64,000 nucleotides of DNA from Sapria himalayana (GCA_029783825.1 JAREIK010000734.1:264054-328053), one strand, 5' to 3'; positions 27,180 through 40,202 are shown, counted from the stretch's first letter. Numbers and translations: made by a program. Notes: a model not told the origin generated them from the letters alone.

Positions 27180-30100
27180 ATGAGTTTAGATCATCAATTG
27201 ATGTATAGAAGGGGTTATTAATGATTTTTTGAATAAAGTTTTTTGACTGGACTTAAAACTTCCATCAATTATGCATGTAGTCAATCGAAATTGATGCAAG
27301 GAGAAAAAATTAAGTGTCCATGTAATCATCACAAGTATCAAAATATTTCTTTTCATGATGCAAATACTATAAGATATCATTTGGCTAAATATGACTTTGT
27401 GTACCAAATTATTTTGTTTGGATCTATCATGGGGAAAGTACAATGGCTCTGAATATTGACCAAAATGAGGGTACTGAATCATTTGCTTGTGGTGAATAAA
27501 CATCAAACACATACCATAGAATGATCACGAAAGCTGCTAGTGCTAACTTCAGAATGGATTACATGGATGAACCACCTAATCATGAAGCTGAGAGATTTTA
27601 TGAAATACTTAAAGCTACAGATAAAGAGTTGTGGCCTGGTTGTAAAACAAATTTGCAATTGTCACTTGTGGCTCGAATAAAGAGCATTAAGTAAGAAAAT
27701 TATATGACTGAGAAATTATTCAATTAGGTGACAGAATTGATGAAGGAGATTGTTTTAGATAATAATTTGATCACTAACAACTTTACAACACTAAGAAGTT
27801 ACTATGAGGAGTGGGTCTACCAGTGAAAAAAATTGATTGTTGTTTAAATGGATGCTTGCTATATTGGGTCGGTGATAGTAATTTAATTAGCTGTAAGTTT
27901 TGTGATCATCCTCGATTTAGGAAGGCACCTCGTATTGTAGATATGCATCAAAATTAAAGGTTGTCTTTAATAAGATGTATTATTTTTCATTATTCCTCGA
28001 TTACGGAGACTATATGCATCAAATGCAATAGAAAATGATATGAGGTGGAATTGTGAGCATGAGGTTGAAGAAGGGGTAATGTGTCATCCATCAGATTCAC
28101 TTGCTTGGAGCATTTTAATTATATACATAAATATTTTGCCGCAGAAAGTCGAAATGTGAGATTCGGTCTCTACACTGATGGATTTCAGCCATTTGGGCAA
28201 TCTGGAGAATAGTATTCAACATGGCCAGTGATAGTGACACCTTATAACTTTCCTTCGTGGTTGTGTATGAAGGAGCAATATATGTTTTTGTCAATATTGG
28301 TTCCAAGGACAAAAAATCCAAAAGCCATGCTGGATGTTTTCTTACAGCTTCTTATTGAAGAGTTAAACCATTTGTGGGATATTGGCATGGATAAATATGA
28401 TATCTCAAAGAAGCAAAATTTATTATGCGAGCAGCCCTTATGTGGATGATAAGTGACTTTCCTACATATTCAAAGTTGTTTGGCTAGAGAACTATAGAAT
28501 GATTTGCATGATCGTATTACATGAAAAATTCTGATTCAATTACCCTCAAATTTAGTGGTAAACAGTCATGGTTTGATAATTATCGTAAGTTTCTACCTAA
28601 GAATCATCCATTTCGAAGAAATAGAACCACATTTTGAAAAAATAAAACTGTGATGAAGGTTGCACTAGCAGTTCATCCAAGAGATGATATTATGAAAAAG
28701 ATTCAGAGTTTGGGTTTGAAGAAAGTAACTGAAAAAGAAGCTAGTGGAAGTAATGGACGAATAGATAAATTATTTGGCTGGAGGAAACTTAGAATATTTT
28801 GGGACTTGCCCTATTGGAAGTCCAATTTTATTCGTCATAACTTAGATGTAATGCATATTGAAAAATAATATGTTTGACAATGTTATCAACACTATCCTAA
28901 ATGTAGATGGAAAAACAAAAGACACTTTAAAATCACGACAAGAGCTGAATGATTATTGTCAACATCCTGAATTGAAACTGAATGAGGAAATAAGAAAATT
29001 CACTAAAGCTTTCTACACACTTGATAAGAAGGCAAGACAGATATTGTGTGAATGTGTTAAAAATTTGAAATTCCCTGATAGATATGTGTCAAATATGGGT
29101 AGATGCGTGGTTAAGAAGAATCTTAATTTATTTGGAATGAAAAGTCATGACTATCATGTATTTATGCAGCGATTAATAACAAATGCATTCCGTGAAATAC
29201 ATTCCCTAAGTGTTTGGAAGGTCCTTACAGAACTTTGTTTATCAAACAGCTAACTACAACCACAATCAAAATAGATGACATGTTGAGGTAGAAGAATAAC
29301 ATTCCACTTATTATTTGTAAGCTTGAACAGATATTCCCGCCGAGTTTTATTTGTCTCAAAGGAGTATTTTCCAATCTATTTGGCATATGAAGCAAGGATT
29401 GCATGGCCAGTGCAATTCAGGTGGATGTATCCTTTTGAGAGGTAAATACATATAAGTTGCTGTGTTATATTATTTCATACAAAAAGTAATATTGTAATTT
29501 AATCTAATTGAAACCTAACATTATGATTGTAGGTATCTTTGTAAGTTGAAATTGAATGTTAGAAACAAGGCAAAAGTTGAAGGTTCAATTTGCAATGCAT
29601 ATTTAGTAGAAGAAGCATCATCATTTTGTTCTTATGATTTTGAGGACCATGTCAATACAAAGAATAGAAATGTACCACGAAATGATGAAGATAATGTGAT
29701 GGTAGAAGATTCTATGGACAAACTATCTATCTTCAAGCACCCTAGAAGAGTATTTGGAAGAGCAATGAAAAGATGTATGATAGATGAAGAGTACAAAGCA
29801 ACTCGTAGCTACGTTTTACTTAATTGTAAAGAGGTTGCATCATATATTGAATATGTATACCAAAAATAGTTGCAGGTTTAATCATAGTTTAATTTTATCT
29901 TTAATAGGAATTATTAAAAATTGATATACACCCTTCTCTCTCTTTTTATATTTGTACTGTATTTATGTTGAGCAATTAAAATATAAGCAACTAGTAATTT
30001 CCAGCAATGATGTCGATTATATGCTAGAAACTAAATTTGTGAATTGGTTAAAAAATTATGTGAGAATTATTAAGTTTTAAATTTTTGAATTATTTAATTT

Positions 30101-30881
30101 ATTAGTATCTTTTATTTATTAATATCATTTTTTTTAATTTATGTCACATGCAATTGTTTCTTCAAATGGAGATTTAAATATTTTCATTCAGAATCTAAGT
30201 AAAGGCTTATGTAGATATGTGACAACCTATAATGGATATTTTATTAATCGATATAAATTTCACACAATCGGCCACTCTTATTCTAAAACAACAATGTATA
30301 GTAGTGTATGCATTAAAGGCTCATGTTATAGTGTAGATGAGATTGATTATTATGGTCAACTCAAAAAAGTTATTGAGTTGGAGTATCCTGGAATCGAAAA
30401 TAACAGGATAGTATTATTTAAGAGCGAGTGGTTTGATCCTACATGAAATGTGGGTACAAAGATTTATTTGGATTATAAGTTAGTGGATGTTTACCATAAT
30501 CACACATATAATCAATATGAGCCATTTATTATGGTAGTTCAAGCTGCTCAAGTATATTAATTGTACATATCTGAGTTTATCTCGTGATAAGAGAGATTGG
30601 TGGGTGATTTACAAAATCAAATCTCGATCAAAATTTGAAGTACCAATATCATAACAAAGAAGTGCAGACTTAGATATGCACCGGCATTCCAGAAAGATGA
30701 CATAAATAATATTAGACATGTGAATGTAGATGAAGATCCAGAAAATTTATGAGACTCAAATGGTTGCATAATAGAAATTGAAGATTATCAATTTATATCT
30801 GAAGATGAGTTCGAACTTCTATCAGAATCAGACAAAATATTAGAAGATCCATTGGAGGATGACAGTGATGCCAATAATTAA
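27180..30881 (+). pseudogene. Decayed CACTA TNP2-type transposase with DUF4218 and DUF4216 regions (inner element)
   Basis: This was the transposase that cuts the element at its TIRs. Domains appear in family order across shifting frames. The N-terminal transposase-associated region has an IKCPCNHHK cysteine motif near 27310. The TNP2 core follows: linker near 27570-27690, KIDCC near 27830, RNVRF-equivalent and TDGFQPFG near 28155-28200, FPSWLCMKEQYMFL near 28250, DVMHIEK near 28845. DUF4218 follows: MKSHDYHVFMQRL near 29140 and FRWMYPFER near 29420, then RNKAKVEGSI after a probable intron (29441-29531). DUF4216 spans 30141-30446 (IDYYGQLKKVIELEY, LFKSEWFDP). An acidic tail stops at 30879-30881. 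Stops appear within the first 20 codons and frameshifts recur, so it is not functional. The start is inferred from alignment with the outer copy. Confidence 0.9.
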
Positions 30882-31020
30882 ATTGTTATAATATTTTTAT
30901 AATTTAAACTATCAAATACTTTTTATATTTTGTTGAAATCTATCGGTGTGTTTTATTCGAAAAGGCATGCTTGTTCATCATATCTCTAATATTTGTTCTA
31001 TGTTTTATTTTGTACAGTAG

Positions 31021-31460
31021 ATGGTGCCTAAAAAACGTGGTCGTGGTAGAGGTCGAAAGAAGTACTGAGTGTACGAAATTGGCTCTAAGGGAGTGGCATC
31101 TTGTTGTAGTAGGCGTGCTTCTAATTCATCTGTCTCAGCAATGATGGATGAGTCGGTAGAACAACAAGCACTGGAAACAAATGAACGTATTATAGTTATG
31201 GACACCAAAATGAAAAGGAAGGATGAGCAAATATCTAATTTGAAGGAAGAATATATGAAATTAAAGAATAGAAGGATGTGCAGTATACTAATTTGATTAA
31301 AGAAATGCAAAAAAATTAAAGAAATGAACCATGAGATGAAAGAAATTGAGAAAGTAATGCAATAGCAGATGTCCTATATGGAGTCACAGCTAGCGACATT
31401 GGCAAAATAGATAGCATTCCAAGATCCAATTGTGAATCCTCACAGGAGAGGCTAGCATTC
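31021..31460 (+). pseudogene. Decayed short coiled-coil gene, second gene of inner CACTA (TNPA-like)
   Basis: The frame opens with a basic stretch, MVPKKRGRGRGRK, interrupted by TGA at 31066-31068. It continues in the same frame through a Ser/Glu-rich part into a Lys/Glu-rich, heptad-like region (MDTKMKRKDEQISNLKEEY). A frameshift near 31275 and further TAG codons break it, but the coiled-coil character continues to about 31450 (MSYMESQLATLA). Position just downstream of TNP2 and a basic N terminus with coiled coil fit the second, DNA-binding/accessory gene of CACTA elements. The protein is far shorter than the TNPA-like gene of the outer element and lacks its visible motifs, so the assignment is tentative. 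Confidence 0.55.
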
Positions 31461-31972
31461 CCTACAAATTATAAGGATGATTAAGTATGAAAATTATTTA
31501 TGAACTATTATTTATTTTTTTCTATGTGCAGCAAATAATTATGATATTATTTTGTAGGTTTCAATTTTTGTTATTCTAGTTTTGTTCTTTGCTTTTCTGA
31601 TTAACCTAATTATGAATCTTTGCAGGACATATTATGTGAGACAAAAGAAAAAATCTTGATTTAAAGCATTCAGACATTATCAAGTTCATTCTAATGCGTA
31701 GGTCCAATATTTATTGATTTCAACTTTATCAAAAAGAGAGCTAGCTTATCTTATCTTTATTATTCTTAAAAAATTTTAATTTTGCACTCTCTTTATCTCT
31801 AAATATAATTGGACATCTTTTAGATTTTTTTTGAAGCAGTATGACAATCAACTTAATTTGTGTTTGTTCATGTCTATAATAATTATTTTTATATATCTGT
31901 GAATATGTTTTTGTGTCTCCTATTTTTTAAGTAGAGTTTTAGCCTATTATAGGTATATAAAAGACTATTTTT

Positions 31973-32092
31973 AGCAGCGACAGTAGTGGCAGCGATGGTA
32001 GTGATGGTAGCAGTGGTAGAGAAAGTGGCAGGTGCAGGGGCAACGGTAGCAGTGGCACGAGTGGCATTGATAGCATGAGCAATAGCAATGGC
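31973..32092. repeat. Degenerate trinucleotide array, unit 1 (about 120 bp)
   Basis: Words such as AGTGGCAGCGATGGTAGTGA; each triplet is close to RGY/AGN. It is the shortest of the three arrays. Much richer in G+C than the surrounding DNA. Confidence 0.85.
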
Positions 32093-32859
32093 AAAAAATG
32101 TGGCATATACGTACGTATATAGTCAGTATATACGTACATATAATACTATAGTATTTTATGTACATATATACTAAGTATATATATGTACTCAATATATATG
32201 TATGCATAATACTATAGTTATATGTAAATATACTATAGGAATATATGTACGAGTGAAATACTTGTATATATGTACATATTTACTACAATAATATATATTT
32301 ATCAAAATATAGTTTTTTTATTTATTTTGATTTGATTGGGTGATTTAAATTTCATATAGATATGGTACGACGTTGTTTCCCATACGAAGCTTGTATAGGT
32401 AAAAAGCTATTTAAACAAACATGATGCACCGTGACATGGACAACTTTTTTGCAACAAAGAGTTGATGATTGGAGGAGTTGAGGGAGCTAAAGCAACATCA
32501 ATGCATGAATAGATTATACTTTATGCACTGTCGGTAGATACATTGATTAATAAGATGTAATATAACTTAGGTATTTTTTTTGTTTCCGATATTTAAAAAT
32601 TTGTATTAGAATAAGTCATCAACTGAATTTTTTTTGTTTAATTTAAATTTTTATTTATAGTTTCTATTTTTATTAAATTTAATTTAAATAACTTAAATTA
32701 TTTAATTAAATTTTTGTTGAAACTGTATGACAATCTACTTTAATTTGTGGTTGTTCTTGTCTATAATAACTATTTTTATATATCTGTGAATATGTTTGTG
32801 TTTCTCTAAATTTTTTGGGTAGAGCTTTAGCCTATTATAGGTATGTAAAAGCCTATTAT

Positions 32860-33286
32860 TAGTAGCGGTAGGAGCGGTAGCCGCGAAAACAACTATAGTG
32901 ATGGTAGCGGCAGTAGCGGCGGCAGAAGTGGCAATGGCGATAGTGGTAGTGGTGGTAGCGGCATAGCGGTAGCAGTGGCAGCAGTGGCGGTGATAGCAGT
33001 GGTAGTCATGGCAGCTGAGGCAGTAGCGACAGTGGCTGCAATGGAGGCAGCAGCGGCCATAGTGGCAGCATCAATGTAGCGGCGGCATCAGTAGCAGTAG
33101 CAGCTATAGTGGCAGCGGTGGCAGCTATAGTGGCAGCGGTGGCAGCAGCAGTGGCAGTGGTGGCAGCAACAGTAGCGGTGGTAGCGACGGTAGCACCAGC
33201 AGTAGTGGCAACACTGACAGTAGCCACAGTGGTAGTGGTAGAAGTGACAAAAGCAGCATCGACAGTGGGAGCATCAGGATGGCAAC
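32860..33286. repeat. Degenerate trinucleotide array, unit 2 (about 427 bp)
   Basis: Same AGY/GGY triplet composition as unit 1, longer. It gives long open frames in several phases on both strands (for example Ala/Thr-rich on minus at 33006-33227), which I take as periodicity artefacts. Confidence 0.85.
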
Positions 33287-34054
33287 AAATGTGGTATATA
33301 CATACGTATATAGTCTGTATATATGTACATATAATTATAAAAGTACTTTATGTACATATATACTTAGTATATATGTACTCGGTATATTTGTATGCATAAT
33401 ACCATAATTTATATGTACAAATACTGTAGTAATATATCTACGAGTGAAATGATAGTATATATGTATATTTTTACTATAGTAATATATATTTATCAAAACA
33501 TAGTTTTTTTTAATTTATATTGATTTGATTTAGTGGTTTAAATTTATTACAAATGTGGTATCGTTTTCTTTCCCATACGAAGCTAGTATAAGTGAAGGAA
33601 TTTTTCAATAGATATGAAGCACTGTGACTCAGATAGCTTTTTCACAGCAGAAAGTTGGTGATCAGAGGAGTAGAGGGAGAGAAAGCATCATCAATGCATT
33701 GATAGATTATACTTTATGCACAGTCGGTAGATATATTGATTAATAAGATGTAATATAATTTTTGTTATTTTTTTGTTTTAGTTATTTAAAATATTATATG
33801 AGAATAAGTTATTAAATGAATTTTTTTTTGTTTAATTTAAAATTTTCATTTATAGTTTCTCTTTATATTAAATTTAATATAAAAATATTAAATTATTTAA
33901 TTAAATTATAATTTAAGCTGTTTGAAAATCAACTTTAATTTGTGTTTGTTCATGTCAATAATAACAATTTTTATATATCTGTGAATATGTTTGAGTGTTT
34001 TCGAATTTTTTGGGTAAAGTTTTAGCCTATTATAGATATGTAAACACCTATTAT

Positions 34055-34586
34055 CAGTAGCAGTAGCAGTAGTAGCAGTAGTAGCATCAGTAGCAAAGGC
34101 AGCAGCGACAGCGGTGTCAGCAACGGTAGTAGTGGGGGTAGGAGCTACTTCAGTAGTGGCGGCGGCAGTGATGAAAGTGGCAGTGGCGGGAGCGGTGGCA
34201 TTGGAAGCAGTGGTAGTGGCAGTAACGACAGTAGCAAGGGCTGCACTGAAAGTAGTGATGGTAGTGGTGGTAGCAGTGGTTGCACCGGAAGTAGCGGCAA
34301 CACCGGAAGTAGAGGCGGTAGTGGTAGTAGTGGCGGTGGTGGTAGCAGCGGCGGTAGTGGTGACAATGATAGTTGTGGCAACTTCAACATGCAGTAGTAG
34401 CACACGCAGCAGGGGCAGTGGCAGCCATTACAGCGGCCAGCACCAACAGTAGTGGCACTAGTGGCATCAGCGGCATCAGCAGCAACGGTGACAGCAGTAG
34501 TGGTATTGGTAGCGACAACAATAGTGGCAGTAGCAGTGGCAGTGGGAACAGTAGAAGCGGCAGTGGGAGCAGCAGCAACATCACCA
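34055..34586. repeat. Degenerate trinucleotide array, unit 3 (about 530 bp)
   Basis: Longest of the three arrays, beginning with a purer CAGTAGCAGTAGCAGTAGTAG run and ending GGGAGCAGCAGCAACATCA. Same artefactual Ala/Val, Ser/Gly and Leu/Pro open frames. Confidence 0.85.
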
Positions 34587-35229
34587 AATGTGATATATAT
34601 GTATGAATAATGTCAGTATATACGTACATATAATACTATAATATTTTATGTACATATATACTGAGTATATTTGTACTCAATTTATATGTACACATAATAC
34701 TGTAGTTTTTATGTACATATACTATAGTAATATATGTTCGAGTGAAATGCTAGTTTATATTTACATATATACTCCAGGATTATATATTTATCAAAACATA
34801 ATTTTTTTTTATTTTAATTTGACTGAGTGATTTAAATTTCTTATAGATATGATACTGCATTGTTCCTCATACAAAACTTGTATAAGTGATGAGATTTTCA
34901 CTAGACATTATGTGCCATGACTCGGACAGCTTTGTCGCAGTAGAAAAATGATGATCGGAGGAGTTGAGGGAGAGAAAGCAACTTCAATGAATGGATATAT
35001 TATACATTATGCACTGTCGGTAGATACATTGATGAATAAGATGTAATACAATTTTCTTATTTTTTTTGTTTCAATTATGAAAAATATTGAATTAGAATAA
35101 GTTATTAAATGATTTTATTTTTTGTTTATTATAAATTATTTATAGTTTCATTTTTTATTCAATTTGATATAAAAATAAAAAATTATTTAATTAAAATATT
35201 TTAAAATAAATTAAATTCTGAAAATATTT

Positions 35230-35678
35230 TTCATATTAAAATAGCTAGGGAAATAATCCATTACTAAATTAGCAAGGGAAAAATCCCATGCTAATTTAGC
35301 TAGGGAATTTTCCCTAGCTAATTTAGTTGGGGAAATCTTAAATTTAGCAATGGATTTTTCCGTCGCTAAATTTATTTAGCTAGGGACTATTTCCATCACT
35401 AAAATTTAGCGACTAAAATATAGCTTGGGAATCTTCCATCGTTATTTAGTTTAACGATAGAAAATCTCATTTAACTTGCTAATTTAGCTAGGGAATTTGT
35501 CTTTTTTAGCAAGAGATTTTTATGTCGCTAACTTTTTAGCTAGGGACACTTTCCCTTACTAAACTTTAGCAAGGAGCACTTTAGATAGGGAACCGATTAG
35601 TTGGTAATCCATCGCTATATCCCATTTAGCGATGGAAAATGCTCATTTAGCTAAGTAATTGTCCGTATCTATATGGGA
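35230..35678. repeat. Subterminal TAGC repeats, right end of inner CACTA
   Basis: Many TTAGCTAGGGA and TTTAGCGATGG words, including a near-palindrome TAGCTAGGGAA/TTTTCCCTAGCTA at 35297-35320. The unit is less regular than at the left end, and the AT-rich terminal module found at the other three termini is absent here. Confidence 0.88.
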
Positions 35679-35692
35679 TTTTTCTTGTAGTG
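35679..35692. repeat. Right terminal inverted repeat, inner CACTA
   Basis: TTTTTCTTGTAGTG, inverse of CACTACAAGAAAAA. Confidence 0.93.
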
Positions 35693-35695
35693 TAA
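35693..35695. other. Target-site duplication TAA (right) of inner CACTA
   Basis: TAA directly after the right terminus, identical to 20135-20137. Confidence 0.85.
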
Positions 35696-35699
35696 AAAT

Positions 35700-37150
35700 G
35701 CTAGAGCAAGGCATTCAAGAACTTAAACAATTTTTCTTATGTTTACGAAGAGAATAATCTCAAGGGTTTCAAGTCAATACCAGTTTTGAAAAATGAAGTA
35801 ATTATGCTTGTTAAATGCTTAAATCTTCATTATAGTTTAGCAGACATTATGAATATTACTAGAAATTAGTTGTCTTCTTCTCGGATTCATGGCTTCATGG
35901 ATTTGGTTGCATTTTTTTGTTCGTCAACATGGCTAATCGAAGCTTCATATTAGGAACTAGTTAAAAGCATAATAATAGACTCATGCATCCATGTCATTGA
36001 TAATGGCAAAGTAACTGTTAATAGAAAAGTAAGCACATGTGAGTAATGATTTATCTTTCTCCAAACTCTTTGAGTGTTTTTGCCTATTTCCTGATTCTCA
36101 TCCTCATCTTCTATTAATATGTATTCTTCATTTTCACACTATACAGTACATTAAATCACCATGATCAGCTTAAGGTATGTATCATTTTTATGCTATACAG
36201 GTCTTCTTCATCCTTATAACTATAACTACAATCATTCTATGCAGTTGGGAGCTAATAGTTCAGAAGATGCATCTAGATAGATTCGTTCTTTGCTGAGTGA
36301 TGTATTAAAGGAGTGCCCAAATCTAGCAAAGGATTTTTTGCGTATTTCTTACCTAAAATTGCTCACCTTAAGGTATCTTACTAACAACATTTCTCTATAT
36401 TTGTACTATTCTTTGATGCACAGAGTTTCTTCTTTATCATCGCCCTGTGCTTTTATCCTCCCAAAAACACGTTTCAAATAGGATTAGCAATAAAAGATAT
36501 AGAATGTTTCATGAGATTTCATGCAGATGCAATGACATCTAATGTGATTGCATTCTCTCCTTAGAAAAAAATTGGTTGTCAGAAAGGTAATATCTATCAT
36601 TTTTCCAACTTCTTAGCATGTTTTAAATGTGGTTGTGAGTTTAATTTATGCTTAGTATTAGCACCAAACATTACAGGGTTGCGACTTTACAAGGAAGCAA
36701 AGGATTGGTGCAGTCATGGTGGAGTCACATTAAGTTCCGAGAACTATGGTTTGTAGCTTGTTTGCTTCATCTTTCAAAGTGTGAAAATTTGTTTTCAGTG
36801 TTGGGATGATCATCTTGCTATAATATTTATTGGTGTTATTGATGGGACTTGTGAAGTCATTTTCCAAACTCTCATCTCTTTGTTTTCTTTGAGATATGAG
36901 TAAGGTTCTACTATATAATTTCTCGTCTTCCTAAAATTTTATTAACTTCTTGATAGAATATTTATCTGTATTCTTCTAGTAGATTTGACTTCTGTCTCTA
37001 CCTAGGTGGCATGGTGAATGAGCTTGATGGGCATACTGATTTTATTCACAAGCAGTTGTAGAATGAATGGCTTCCTTGGTTAGATGAACAATTGTTGCTA
37101 ATGAGTTGTGGAGTTAAAAAAAGCAAGCTATATATCTACCAACAGAATCT
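35700..37150 (+). pseudogene. Multi-exon gene-like fragment of unknown identity, probably captured host sequence
   Basis: Several short protein-like segments in plus orientation are separated by AT/T-rich, intron-like stretches with plausible GT and AG borders. Examples are a segment with IIIDSCIHVIDNGKVTVNRK near 35965-36030, LLSDVLKECPNLAKDFL near 36286-36345, DIECFMRFHADAMTSNVIAF near 36496-36560, AKDWCSHGGVTLSSENYG near 36696-36750 and NEWLPWLDEQLLLMSCGVKK near 37055-37115. Codon choice and residue mix look like real protein, unlike the surrounding DNA, but several in-frame stops break it. I do not recognise the family. It lies at the 3' side of the outer element's genes, opposite to their direction, consistent with gene capture by a CACTA element. 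It could also be an unrelated older insertion. Confidence 0.45.
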
Positions 37151-40100
37151 TGCTTGATAGAATCACCATAAAATTTATAGAGTTATTTATTTAATATATT
37201 TACTCTCATAAGTTATAATGATAATAAATAAAAATATTTTTTTATTTATTAATTCAAGTTTTTTACCAAACATTCACTAAATATGTTAATTATCAATTTG
37301 GTTTAATTTTACTTCTTTGCTAAGTGGGCTTTTAGTTTGCATTTAATTTGTTATTTTAGCTATAACTCAAGCCATTATGTACTATGTGTATATGTTTATG
37401 GGTTTCTTAATCTCAAGTTTAATTTGTATAATGTGTGATTTGCATTAGTTAATTAACTAGAACCTCTACTTGTAGGGGTATGAAACCAAGAGATAAATTG
37501 ATGCGGTGATATTTTCGAAGGGAAGAAGATGGAACTTATGGTATAGTAATGTATAAATGAAACTTGATTTTTATAAAAATTTTTAACATTTATTTTGTGA
37601 ATTTGATATCTCTATTTTGGTTATATTGGCAATTATTCTATATCATTCGGTGATTCATAAGAAATGTAATCCACAAAAGGGCTACATTAGAGCATGCCTT
37701 AAAAGTAATGTAGGCTACCCTTTTTTGTAACCTTAGCTCTAAATGTTGTTTGTTTAGAGCAATCTCAACTTAAAGTTTTACTTTCACCCTAATTCACAAA
37801 AAATGCTAATGAACTATGATATAAAGATGATTGACTCAACATTGGGTGTTAGCTTAAACTAACATTTACGAATCTTTGGGTGGTAGGATTAGAAGGATGA
37901 AGGATAGCATACTAATAATTCTCTTTTACAAATGTCTTGTGTAATTATTTAAATACTAATAATGGTTTTCATAATAACTTTGAAGTTAAATTTGTTTATG
38001 AAGTAATAATATATTAAGATGATTGATCACTCGAGAATTTTTTGTATTATAGTCTCTTCAAACACAGTCTCCTCAAAGTTATCGGGTAAAATTATTGAGA
38101 TATTTATCTCTCTTTGTATTTCTTATTAAAGCGAGAGCCTTGTGTACTTGGGTATGAATGTGATCTCCATATCTATCTTATCTTATCATAATATGTGGAA
38201 GCATTTAAAATATGAAAGCTAGATAAGAAAATGAATTCTACCAGTATCTTATCTTGACAATCTTACCTCAAAAGATTGAAAAGATCAATCATAAAAAATC
38301 TTGAATTCAAGAATTACTATTCTTCGAATTTGGACAGATTTTTGTTATCACATAAAGATGTGATATCTTATTAGATAGTAAAATATATTTATTTTAACAT
38401 TTGAATAAGTCATAAAATTGATGACCAAATGGAAGAACATATCCATCCATTATTTAAATTCAACAAGAATTTTAAAATTGGATTTGAAAATATATCAATA
38501 TCATTGGTAGTTACTATTTTTATGAAAAGTGACAAAACAATAGATAAACTATATATACTATAGTTCAATAATATAATCCCCAGCTAATGTTTTATAATTT
38601 AGACAAATAGAAATATTTTGATTGACTATATAGACATATAGATAGATAGATAGATAAATAGTCAGATATACAAACAAATGCATATATATTGATCCAACCT
38701 TGACGCTAAAAAAACTATCATTATTTACTATACCAATCTACCTTGATACTCAAAAAATGTCATAATTTGTTGTATCAATCTTAAAATATTTGAATACAAT
38801 GACACTTAGTAAAAGTGTCAAGGAAGATAATGATTTAATTAAATATCCATTTGATAATTATTGTAAATATATTTTCACCTGTTATTGTAATACTGCATGC
38901 ACATAAGAAAAGCATACGTTACAATCCATACCAAGATTAAAGTTTTTCATTACAATGGGGAAATTGGACTTCTTACATTTCATAAACAAAAAAAATATAT
39001 ATCACAATTTCAACATTCATTTTTTTAATTCAATTCAAAATTTCTTATATATGCAACCCGATTGTGCCTTATCTCCAAGAAACTGCTTCATGCTAGCTTG
39101 GCTAAGTTGAAAGTTAATTTCCAAAAAAGGAAACCTACAAACAAAAAGATGAACAATAATTAATTACACTTGCAGAATAAAAAATAGTATAGAGCATTGG
39201 AAAATAAAAAAGAAGGAATGATAATAACATATCATGAAAATAATTTATATAACAATTGACATATATGATTAAAAAAATTTTAACAACAACAAAAACAAAG
39301 TTAGTAGTAATGGGTAAAATATAAAGCAAGAGATTTATCAAGTATGACATAAAAGTTGATCAAATATTTTAAATTACAAAACAATAATAATTTATTAAAA
39401 ACATACATGTGTAGTGAGTTGAAAGATCTAACAAACTACTTAAAGAAACACTACAACAACCAATTAAATTTAATAAAATGAAAAGTTAAATTACTTACCA
39501 TCTTTCCAATACATTAAAAAAAACTCGATTAGATGCTATGTAATGTAACTTAAAGTTCTATTAATTATACATATATAGTAATCCAATCAACTTATAGTTT
39601 TAGATTCATTAATAAAATAAAATGCTACGTAATAAAAAAAAATTGTGCCTTGAAATAATAATTGTGTTTTATAAGGGTGAAAATATAATTTGCAATGTTG
39701 TGGTAAAGTATTGAAGCCAAAAGTCGAAATCACAATTTTTTCCATAGTCAATCTACCAAAAAAATCTATAGTTGACAACATAAACAAAAGATAATATAAT
39801 AACAATAAAATTCCAATTGCATATTCAATTTTAAAATATTTAATAGAAAATAAGAAGTAATAAACATGATATCATTATGAAAAATACCTTTATTATCACA
39901 ATAGTTCATAGATCATTCCAAAGTTGGAAGATCTTCTAACTTGACCAAAAAAAAGTTTACCTTTAAATGCCTATGAATCTTGCATACAATATACTAACGT
40001 AATTCAACTATTGGAAATTAAAGAAATATCATGAATATGTAAGGAAAATACAAAAATTTCTTCAAATGATTATTTCTAATAATTTACCTTCAGTCATAGT

Positions 40101-40202
40101 TTGGGTCAAAAGAGAGATAAAGTATGAACCTCATCAAAAGTTAAAGTTGGAAATACCAAAATTTGTTCATGCTTCATTACAAAACAGTGTCCCCAATGCT
40201 TT
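37151..40202. other. AT-rich interior of outer CACTA, no gene recognised
   Basis: No coding exon found. A small inverted pair (AAAAGGGCTACATTA near 37675 and TAATGTAGGCTACCCTTTT near 37710), a TAGATAGATAGATAG tract near 38637-38655, and a segment at 38690-38840 with ATGTCATAA and GTGTCAAGG words are the only structure. Short minus-strand frames at 39135-39350 and 39587-39805 lack motifs. Confidence 0.5.

Larger units (their letters stand above)
31840..35218. repeat. Tandem triplication, units of about 0.88, 1.20 and 1.30 kb
   Basis: Three successive units start near 31840, 32720 and 33916. Each holds, in order: an AATTTGTGTTTGTTCATGTC segment, ATATATCTGTGAATATGTTT, TTTTAGCCTATTATAGGTAT, a GC-rich trinucleotide array, a block of self-complementary TATATACGTACATATA words, a CCCATACGAAGC block, GGAGGAGTTGAGGGAG, and TTTATGCACTGTCGGTAGAT followed by a poly-T/AT-rich end. 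Most of the unit-length difference comes from the trinucleotide array. No protein function is evident, and long open frames (Ala/Thr/Val or Ser/Gly or Leu/Pro) merely follow the trinucleotide period. Confidence 0.88.
20138..35692 (+). mobile_element. Inner CACTA (En/Spm) DNA transposon, about 15.6 kb, nested
   Basis: It begins with CACTACGAGAAAATA and ends with TTTTTCTTGTAGTG (reverse complement CACTACAAGAAAAA), flanked by TAA on each side. Order on the plus strand: TIR, about 1 kb of subterminal TTAGC repeats, terminal module, AT-rich 5' region with a roughly 530-bp tandem repeat, a CT-rich tract, decayed TNP2 transposase (27180-30881), decayed short coiled-coil gene (31021-31460), a triplicated unit with trinucleotide arrays (31840-35218), then subterminal repeats and TIR. 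Orientation is opposite to the host CACTA. Its transposase has many stops and frameshifts, so it is a dead copy. Confidence 0.93.

Noticed and set aside
27186..27512. 108-codon minus-strand frame opposite the inner transposase start
   Set aside because: It is antisense to the N-terminal transposase region, which has the family motifs on the plus strand.
33006..34629. Ala/Thr/Val-, Ser/Gly- and Leu/Pro-rich frames on both strands
   Set aside because: Products of the trinucleotide arrays; the three tandem units do not conserve one frame or start.
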